Below are positions 26,312 through 31,401 of a stretch of DNA of 31,401 nucleotides, one piece after another (the stretch's first letter is position 1; the number at the start of each line of letters is the position of its first letter). Source of the stretch: Bacteroidales bacterium. Its GTDB lineage: Bacteria; Bacteroidota; Bacteroidia; Bacteroidales; UBA932. The notes under the pieces were generated by a model that was given only the letters and a program-made list of their open reading frames with translations, was not told where the DNA came from and did not search any database. The position numbers were made by a program, and so were the translations under genes. The stretch lies in assembly GCA_017461285.1 (NCBI GenBank), contig JAFTYS010000093.1:1-31401 (forward strand), written 5' to 3'.

Positions 26312-27195
26312 TATTTTCTTATGGTTTTAAGTGCTTTCTTCAATGCGGCCTTAGAAGGCTGTGCCTCTGTTTCGAACGGGAAGAGATACCATGTCACGTT
26401 CCAGCTCAGCTCGTCGCCAGGCTCGAGCTTCGTGTATGCTCCCTGTTCCTCAATCTCCACATATGTCTTTCCGGGATTTGCATAGATCTGGATCTCAGCC
26501 TCGGCAGGAGCCGGCTGAGAAGGATCCAGATCCTGGAATTTCTTTACGAACATCAGGCCGTTGTCGCAGAATGCGAGCCAGCCCTTTCCGTCAGCGTTGA
26601 TCTTTCGGTTTGCCCTGTCTTCATCCATGACGAACCAGGCTGCTCCCTTCTCAAACGTGAAAGGAAGTCCCTTCATCCTGTTTGCAGGCACGGTTTCCTT
26701 GGCCTGGAAGAATACCATTCCGCCGTTAGGCACGCGGGTGATCTCCCAAGGAGCGATCTGGCGTGTCTGGCCGGATTCGTTGATGATGGTGTAGGTAATG
26801 GTTATTGCCCCTGTCTTTTCATCAGATTTGAAAGACTTGCGGATACGCATTCCGAAGCGCTCTGACTTCTGGCCTGTAAGAACAAGAGAATCCGACTCGG
26901 AACCGGCTTCATAAGCCATTGAGTCGTATTCTCTTACAGGGGGCCAGTTCCAGTCGGACTGCGGGCTTGTCCAGAAAGTGCTTCCGAAGGAATTCGGGAA
27001 GCGGGACTGTGACAGGACTTCCTGGTCCTGGTATTTATAAGAGACGATCTTGCCTCCTCTGGAGGCATCGATCGTCATCGTTACATCACCGTTGGTGATG
27101 GTGTATTTTCCGTCTTCGGGATTGGAAATGTTCTGTGCGGAAAGCATCATGCCTACCAATGTGATTGCTGCAAGCGACAGCAGGATATTCTTCAT
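26311..27195 (-). CDS. Secreted DUF4380-like protein (aldose-epimerase-like beta-sandwich)
   Basis: A 294-aa protein with a signal peptide ending MMLSAQ (residue 21). The mature part reads like a galactose mutarotase-fold beta-sandwich of the DUF4380 type: GDVTMTIDASRGGKIVSYKYQDQEVL early, the aromatic stretch FGSTFWTSPQSDWNWPP near 70-86, and APWEITRVPNGGMVFF near 147-162. Its function is not established; sugar binding is likely from the fold. A -7 box lies 20 bases upstream, just after the gadC stop, so it probably starts a new transcript with the Gfo/Idh, SDR and cupin genes. Confidence 0.82.
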   Translation of the reverse strand: MKNILLSLAAITLVGMMLSAQNISNPEDGKYTITNGDVTMTIDASRGGKIVSYKYQDQEVLSQSRFPNSFGSTFWTSPQSDWNWPPVREYDSMAYEAGSESDSLVLTGQKSERFGMRIRKSFKSDEKTGAITITYTIINESGQTRQIAPWEITRVPNGGMVFFQAKETVPANRMKGLPFTFEKGAAWFVMDEDRANRKINADGKGWLAFCDNGLMFVKKFQDLDPSQPAPAEAEIQIYANPGKTYVEIEEQGAYTKLEPGDELSWNVTWYLFPFETEAQPSKAALKKALKTIRK

Positions 27196-27214
27196 GGCAT
27201 TTAAGTTTATTCAA

Positions 27215-27222
27215 CAAAAATA
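27215..27222 (-). promoter_or_regulatory. -7 box for the DUF4380-Gfo/Idh-SDR-cupin operon
   Basis: The minus strand reads TATTTTTG (TAnnTTTG), 20 bases upstream of the ATG at 27195 and directly downstream of the gadC stop. The surrounding TTCAACAAAAATAACCA (plus-strand reading) differs at one of 17 positions from the sequence ahead of the GH127/146 gene. Confidence 0.55.
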
Positions 27223-27226
27223 ACCA

Positions 27227-28693
27227 TTATTTTTCCTTTTCCCAATGGAATGGTGCAAATTCAGCTTCAGGATCTTTCCAAGACGGTTTTCTCATGGCGT
27301 AAATGATGTACGGAATCACTACCATTATCACGCATCCGGCTATCAGCACTGTATACCATACCGTATTGCTGCCGGTCTGTATCTGGCTTGGCGGGATGAA
27401 ACTCAGCACGAAGGCAAGAAGCGATCCGCCGAATCCTACGGCACCCATCACCCACATCAGGCCGTTGCCCTTGCCGAGGCGGAACGGACGTGGTGCCGAC
27501 TTCATCTTGTATCTCAGGACAATGGCAGCGGCGAACATCAGCATGTACATGATCAGGTACAGAAGTATCGTAAGCTGCGAAAGTATCTGATAGAACGACT
27601 GTACGGACGGCATGACCACGAACAGAAGGGAAAGGAGCGTTACGATGCCTCCCTGTACGAGAAGGATGTTGCGCTGCACGCCGTGGCTGTTCGTCTTCTG
27701 GAAGAAAGGCGGCAGGTAGCCGGCCTTTCCGACAGTGAAGATACCCTTCGACGGTCCTGCAACCCATGTCAGCACGCTTGCAAGCACTCCGAACATCAGA
27801 GCGACAGCTATCACAGGTCCTGCCCATGAGATGTGGAGATACTTGAAGAAATTGTCGAATCCGATCAGCAGAGACTGGGTAAGGTTGATGTCCTTCGCCG
27901 GAATGATGAAGCCCAGAGCGAATGTTCCGAGGACGAATATGCAGACGGTCGCCAATGAACCGATGATGATCGCCTTCGGATAGTTTTTCGACGGATTGTC
28001 GACATCCATCACATGTACGCCCATCATTTCCATTCCTGCGTAGAAGAGGAAGATGCTGCTCGCAAGGACAAGGTTGTCGAACTTAGTCAGGTCAGGGAAG
28101 AAGCCCTGCGACATGTCCATGTAATTGTGTCCGCCTGTCGCTATGTAGATGATTCCCAGTACGATAAGAAGACCGGCAGGGATGATGGTCCCTATAAGGC
28201 CGCCCCATTTGCTGATCTTTCCTACCCAGTTCAGTCCCTTCAGGGCGATGAAGGTAGCTATCCAGTAGATTGCAAGAACCGAAACCAGTGTGAACATCTT
28301 GTTCGATGCCAGGGCCGCGTCGGAGACGTCATTCATTCCTATGAAGGCGAATGACACTGCTCCGAAAGTCAGCACCGTAGGATACCAGATGGTCGATTCT
28401 ATCCATTGAAGCCAGATCGCAAGGAATCCCGTCTTCGGGCCGAACGCCTCTCCGACCCAACGGAACACACCTCCCTGCTTGTCTGAAAACATTGCCGCGA
28501 GTTCCGCCGCGACCATCGAAGTAGGGATGAGGAATACGATGGCCGCGAACAGATAGTAGAATGCCGAAGAAGGTCCGTAAATGGCCTCTGAAGGCAGTCC
28601 TCGCAGGCTTACTACCGCCGTAATGTTCATTATGGCAAGGGTTGCAACGCTAAGCTTGAACGCCTTGCCCGCATTTCCTTTCTGTGTCTTCAT
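27227..28693 (-). CDS. gadC: Glutamate:GABA antiporter, APC superfamily
   Basis: A 488-aa inner-membrane transporter with about 12 membrane segments. It aligns along its length with E. coli GadC (511 aa): ELAAMFSDKQGGVFRWVGEAFG, FFPDLTKFDNLV, AGMEMMGVHVMDVDNPSKNYP, WVAGPSKGIF and SFIPP in the same order. It exchanges external glutamate for internal GABA and so exports a proton equivalent during acid stress. It follows gadB by 19 bases, the expected partner. The tail after the last membrane segment is only about 21 residues, against roughly 45 in E. coli, so most of the C-terminal plug that closes the E. coli protein at neutral pH is missing. The match and the neighbour make the call strong. 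Confidence 0.9.
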   Translation of the reverse strand: MKTQKGNAGKAFKLSVATLAIMNITAVVSLRGLPSEAIYGPSSAFYYLFAAIVFLIPTSMVAAELAAMFSDKQGGVFRWVGEAFGPKTGFLAIWLQWIESTIWYPTVLTFGAVSFAFIGMNDVSDAALASNKMFTLVSVLAIYWIATFIALKGLNWVGKISKWGGLIGTIIPAGLLIVLGIIYIATGGHNYMDMSQGFFPDLTKFDNLVLASSIFLFYAGMEMMGVHVMDVDNPSKNYPKAIIIGSLATVCIFVLGTFALGFIIPAKDINLTQSLLIGFDNFFKYLHISWAGPVIAVALMFGVLASVLTWVAGPSKGIFTVGKAGYLPPFFQKTNSHGVQRNILLVQGGIVTLLSLLFVVMPSVQSFYQILSQLTILLYLIMYMLMFAAAIVLRYKMKSAPRPFRLGKGNGLMWVMGAVGFGGSLLAFVLSFIPPSQIQTGSNTVWYTVLIAGCVIMVVIPYIIYAMRKPSWKDPEAEFAPFHWEKEK

Positions 28694-28712
28694 GATAAGT
28701 CCGTCTTAAATC

Positions 28713-30086
28713 TTAATGTGTAAATACCTTTCCTTTCTGCTTTTCGCTCTTCAGGTAGGCCTGGCGGCTTGGGGTAGGGTATTCGAGCTTTTCCAGTTCT
28801 GCAACCGCATTCCTGATGTCTCCCATCAGCATGTCTGCCATATCCTGAGTCATGCCCTGACGGACTACTATCCTCATGACTACCATGTCCTCGATGTTCT
28901 TCGGCATGGTATAGGCCGGAACCATCCAGCCGCTCTGCATGAGCTTGTCCTGGAGGTCGAAAAGCGTCCAGTTCGCATTCTTGTCGTATTCAGGATCCAT
29001 GTACCATATGAAGAGGGGATTCTCCAAGGTGTCTGAGTAGTTCCTGAAGCAGGACATCTTTCCGATCTGGTCGTGACAATAGCGGGCGACGTCCATCGAA
29101 TTCGAGTGGACCTTCCTGTAGCCTTCGACTCCGAGATGGATGAAGTTGTAGTATTGAGCAAGAATCTGTGCCGCCGGACGTGAGAAGTTCAGTCCGACCT
29201 GTGTGATGTTGGCGCCTAAATAGTTGACGCTGAATGCCATGTCTCCCGGAAGATATTTCTTGTCCTTCCATACGACCCAGCCGAGTCCCGGATATACAAG
29301 ACCGTATTTGTGGCCTGATGTCGAGATAGAAAGCACCCATTTGAGTCTGAAATCCCATTTCTTTTCAGGATTCAGGAAAGGAAGAATGAATCCTCCCGAA
29401 GCTGCGTCGACATGGATGGGAATGTCATATCCGGTCTTCCTGTTGTACTTGTCGAGGGCGTCGTTCAGTCCTTCGATGTCGTCGTTCATTCCGGTCCATG
29501 TCACTCCTGCTATCGGTACGATGCAGATCGTGTTCTCGTCGCATGCGTTGATTGCAGCCTCGATGTCCAGGGAAGGGTGGTCGTATGTGATCGGCACCGT
29601 GCGCATCTCTATCTGCCAGAGCTGGCAGAACTTCTCCCAGACCACCTGGTATGCAGTGCTCATCACAAGATTCGGCTTGTCGTAAGGTTTCCCTTCCGCC
29701 TTCCTTCTTTCGCGCCATCGGAGCCATGCGGAAATGCCACCGAGCATGCATGCTTCGGAGGATCCGATGCCGACCGCTCCTGTCTTCCAGTCTCCCTTTT
29801 CCGGGGTGTTCCACATGTTTGCGACCATGTTTATGCATCGGCCGCACATGACGGCCACGCGAGGGTATTCCGTCTCATCTATGTAGTTGATTCCTACGGC
29901 CTCGTTCATGAGCCTGGTGCCGTAGTCATCCATATATGTAGTTACGAATGTAGCCAGATTGAGCCTGGGCTGAGTCTGGGGGAGAGTCTCATCCTTGACC
30001 AATTGGTAAGCTTCTTCTGCTGGTGTGCCCCGCTTCGGAATGAACTCCGAAGGAGCGGTTCCTGTCTGTTTGTCTGTTCTCTTCAT
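28713..30086 (-). CDS. gadB: Glutamate decarboxylase
   Basis: A 457-aa PLP enzyme of the group II decarboxylases, close to E. coli GadB (466 aa) with a constant offset of 16 in its key residues: Lys260 in SGHKYG binds PLP (Lys276 in E. coli), Asp227 in HVDAASGG pairs with the pyridine nitrogen (Asp243), and Gln147 stacks on the ring (Gln163). GIGSSEACMLGG and NFSRPAAQILAQYYNF are also conserved. It converts glutamate to GABA and CO2, consuming a cytoplasmic proton. The protein ends in KVFTH; E. coli GadB has a His near its end that closes the active site at neutral pH, and this terminal His could do the same. gadC follows directly. A perfect palindrome lies just upstream of the start. Confidence 0.95.
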   Translation of the reverse strand: MKRTDKQTGTAPSEFIPKRGTPAEEAYQLVKDETLPQTQPRLNLATFVTTYMDDYGTRLMNEAVGINYIDETEYPRVAVMCGRCINMVANMWNTPEKGDWKTGAVGIGSSEACMLGGISAWLRWRERRKAEGKPYDKPNLVMSTAYQVVWEKFCQLWQIEMRTVPITYDHPSLDIEAAINACDENTICIVPIAGVTWTGMNDDIEGLNDALDKYNRKTGYDIPIHVDAASGGFILPFLNPEKKWDFRLKWVLSISTSGHKYGLVYPGLGWVVWKDKKYLPGDMAFSVNYLGANITQVGLNFSRPAAQILAQYYNFIHLGVEGYRKVHSNSMDVARYCHDQIGKMSCFRNYSDTLENPLFIWYMDPEYDKNANWTLFDLQDKLMQSGWMVPAYTMPKNIEDMVVMRIVVRQGMTQDMADMLMGDIRNAVAELEKLEYPTPSRQAYLKSEKQKGKVFTH

Positions 30087-30090
30087 ATTC

Positions 30091-30117
30091 TGGAATTATT
30101 AAAAATTAATAACTCCA
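30091..30117 (-). promoter_or_regulatory. Palindrome immediately upstream of gadB
   Basis: TGGA-A-TTATTAA-AAA-TTAATAA-C-TCCA (plus-strand reading) is an inverted repeat of 11 pairs with one mismatch and a 3-base centre. It starts 4 bases upstream of the gadB ATG and occupies most of the 47-base gap after the upstream dehydrogenase gene. It could be an operator, or an mRNA hairpin over the translation start. It is too AT-rich and lacks the U-tract for a strong terminator. Confidence 0.6.
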
Positions 30118-30133
30118 GACGACGGGTCATAAA

Positions 30134-31147
30134 TTATGCCATATTGTCGAAGAGACGGATGTTGTCGGGGCCGGCCTTCAGCTCGCCGGCCTCTATCTTG
30201 TGGATGATTTCCACGACACGGTCATTGACCGGAGTAGGGAAGCCGATCTGCCTTCCGTATGCTGATACGGCACCGTTGATGGCGTCTACTTCGGTCAGCT
30301 TGCCCTTCTCTATATCCTGGAGCATGCTGGCCTTGAGCTTCGCGTGCTTGCGGATTGCGATAGGTATGATGAAGAACGATACTGCCTTCTTGAAAGCTCC
30401 CGAATAGTCGAGCAGCTTTACGATATCCTTGCCCTGTACAGGCTCGATCCTTATGCCTCCGGCCTTGCAGACATCGATGCATTCCTTGATCAGCGCCTGG
30501 ACGATGCGTCTTGAATCGCGCGGGCCGGCTGCTTCACCGAAGGTGCAGCCCAGGACCGCGCTCATGCCTGAGAAGGACGCGTTGATCAGGAGCTTGCTCC
30601 AGCGTGTTCCTATGAAGTTATCTTCCACTTCTACAGTGCCCATGTGCTCGAGAAGTTTCTTGACCTCATCGAAATGTCCGTTACGTTTCCTGGAGATGGC
30701 TCCAAGAGAGAACGACAGGGCGTCCGGCTCGCTTGTCAGCTCGCAGACTCCCGGAGACTGCATGGTCGCTCCCCATGCCACAGTACATCCGAGAACCCTT
30801 TCCTCGCCGACGATTTCTGCGATCTGCATCTCCGGAAGGCCGTTCTGGAATGTCACGATCACTCCGTCCGGAGCAAGAAAATCCTTCAGCATCTCCACTA
30901 CCTCCTTGTTGTGCTGCTGCTTGGTCATAAGGAATATGGCGTCATATGTTCCGCTCATCTTGTCCGGAGTGTATGCCGTCACCTTCTGGTTGAACACCAT
31001 CGTTCCGACGACGTTTGCACCGCCTGTATTCAAAGCCTCGACATGGGCTTTGTTCCTGTTTATGAGCTCTATAGGCTCACCTGCCTTGCTGATGAATGCG
31101 CCAAGGATTGTTCCTAAAGAACCGGCGCCGTAGATTGCTGTTCTCAT
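30134..31147 (-). CDS. panE: 2-dehydropantoate 2-reductase family protein (PanE/ApbA)
   Basis: A 337-aa cytoplasmic NADPH-dependent dehydrogenase. The N-terminal Rossmann fold starts with AIYGAGSLGTILG (GAGSLG at 7-12), then FLMTKQQH and VTFQNGLPEMQIAEIVG, which correspond to the KANQ and QNG segments of PanE. The C-terminal helical domain has the family's KASMLQDIEKGKLTEVDAINGAV, with the usual substrate-binding region. The expected reaction is ketopantoate to pantoate in pantothenate synthesis, but many paralogues reduce other 2-oxo acids, and no panB, panC or panD is nearby. It has a full -33/-7 promoter and lies 47 bases upstream of gadB, so it may share a transcript with gadBC. The family is certain; the in vivo substrate is moderately sure. 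Confidence 0.85.
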   Translation of the reverse strand: MRTAIYGAGSLGTILGAFISKAGEPIELINRNKAHVEALNTGGANVVGTMVFNQKVTAYTPDKMSGTYDAIFLMTKQQHNKEVVEMLKDFLAPDGVIVTFQNGLPEMQIAEIVGEERVLGCTVAWGATMQSPGVCELTSEPDALSFSLGAISRKRNGHFDEVKKLLEHMGTVEVEDNFIGTRWSKLLINASFSGMSAVLGCTFGEAAGPRDSRRIVQALIKECIDVCKAGGIRIEPVQGKDIVKLLDYSGAFKKAVSFFIIPIAIRKHAKLKASMLQDIEKGKLTEVDAINGAVSAYGRQIGFPTPVNDRVVEIIHKIEAGELKAGPDNIRLFDNMA

Positions 31148-31168
31148 GGTCTGGTTTTTCTTACACTA

Positions 31169-31199
31169 CAAAGTTAGCTTTTCTTCTGATTATCGCAAA
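31169..31199 (-). promoter_or_regulatory. Full Bacteroides-type promoter (-33 and -7) for panE
   Basis: On the minus strand TTTG (31199-31196) is followed after 19 bases by TAACTTTG (31176-31169). Both elements and the spacing fit the Bacteroidota sigma-ABfr consensus TTTG-N19-21-TAnnTTTG. The panE ATG is 21 bases downstream. This is the best-formed promoter in the window. Confidence 0.78.
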
Positions 31200-31210
31200 T
31201 TCTCCTTTTT

Positions 31211-31231
31211 ATCCCTGGTCTGGCCGGGGAT
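31211..31231. repeat. Short G/C-rich hairpin between the AraC-type gene and panE
   Basis: ATCCCTGG-TCTGG-CCGGGGAT forms an 8-bp stem with one G-T pair and a 5-base loop, just after the AraC-type stop. On the minus strand it is followed by AAAAAGG, not a T-run, so it is not a standard terminator for that gene. The flanking GTCATCCCCGG resembles widespread intergenic palindromic repeats. Confidence 0.5.
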
Positions 31232-31241
31232 GACGATGGGG

Positions 31242-31401
31242 TCAGTTTTGTTGCGGGGCGGATTTCATCCGGTCGATCAGTTCGCCGGGGGTGAGGCCGT
31301 AGAGACGGTTGGTGATCTTGCATAGTTTGATGACGGTCATCTGGAGTTTTCCCGCGAGGTATTTGGTGGTTATGTTCGGGAGGGTTGCATAGTATTGCAG
31401 A
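31242..31401 (-). CDS. AraC-family transcriptional regulator, C-terminal fragment (runs off the window)
   Basis: The minus strand from the window edge to the stop at 31244-31242 gives 52 residues that end in a helix-turn-helix of AraC type. YLAGKLQMTVIKLCKITNRL matches the second HTH pattern (LAxxLxMSxxxLxRxFK), followed by YGLTPGELIDRM, which corresponds to the GxTPxxYI motif. The effector domain lies beyond the edge. It is upstream of and co-directional with panE-gadB-gadC, separated by 94 bases that hold the panE promoter, so it is a reasonable candidate regulator of that set, but this is inference from position. Confidence 0.75.
   Translation of the reverse strand, partial: LQYYATLPNITTKYLAGKLQMTVIKLCKITNRLYGLTPGELIDRMKSAPQQN

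Noticed and set aside
29412..30407. 331-codon plus-strand open frame across gadB and panE
   Set aside because: It spans two genes with clear motifs and the gap between them, and has no recognisable protein features.
31211..31236. Hairpin after the AraC-type gene as a Rho-independent terminator
   Set aside because: In the minus-strand direction it is followed by A residues, not T, so it lacks the U-tract. I list it only as a palindromic hairpin.

Overview
The window is about 31.4 kb of a Bacteroidota genome, most likely a gut or rumen Bacteroidales. Three things support this: a dense set of secreted plant-polysaccharide enzymes of families typical of Bacteroidales (GH97, GH115, GH127/GH146, a GH10-CE1 fusion); -7 promoter boxes of the Bacteroides type (TAnnTTTG) ahead of operons; and almost no Shine-Dalgarno sequences. 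I see no rRNA, tRNA, CRISPR array, insertion sequence or prophage gene. Coding density is very high and no gap without a gene exceeds about 160 bases.

Region 1 (1-3433, minus strand): a four-gene run read right to left, consisting of a metallo-beta-lactamase-fold lipoprotein, a GH97 enzyme of the retaining type, a small unknown protein, and the first 31 codons of a patatin-like phospholipase cut by the window edge. Region 2 (3448-4785, plus): a stand-alone TrpB2-type tryptophan synthase beta chain, divergent from region 1. Region 3 (4790-15731, minus): seven tightly spaced genes read right to left: GH127/GH146 beta-L-arabinofuranosidase, a GH3 enzyme with an N-terminal DUF1573 domain and a PA14 insert, a small secreted protein, an ABC exporter half-transporter, a TGS-type nucleoside kinase, a LOG-like nucleotide-binding protein and an SGNH esterase. 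Region 4 (15858-24019, plus): GH115 alpha-glucuronidase, GH43 arabinofuranosidase/xylosidase and GH10-CE1 xylanase-feruloyl esterase in one run ended by a strong hairpin terminator, then an SGNH acetylesterase with its own -7 box.

Regions 3 and 4 flank a shared divergent control region. Together they would remove 4-O-methylglucuronate, arabinose, ferulate and acetate from xylan, cut the backbone and release monosaccharides. No SusC/SusD pair and no hybrid two-component sensor is inside the window, so this is a CAZyme cluster rather than a complete canonical PUL as far as can be seen.

Region 5 (24159-31401, minus), read right to left: the C-terminus of an AraC-family regulator, a ketopantoate reductase-type dehydrogenase, glutamate decarboxylase and its glutamate/GABA antiporter (acid resistance), a DUF4380-like secreted protein, a Gfo/Idh/MocA dehydrogenase, a 34-codon remnant of an iron-containing alcohol dehydrogenase, an SDR and a cupin. 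Regions 4 and 5 converge on a 105-bp nested palindrome.

The observations most worth a second look are the Fe-ADH remnant (apparently an internally deleted gene that now ends one base before the SDR start), the DUF1573-GH3-PA14 architecture, the nested palindrome inside a bidirectional terminator, the perfect palindrome just upstream of gadB, and a GadC that lacks most of the C-terminal plug.
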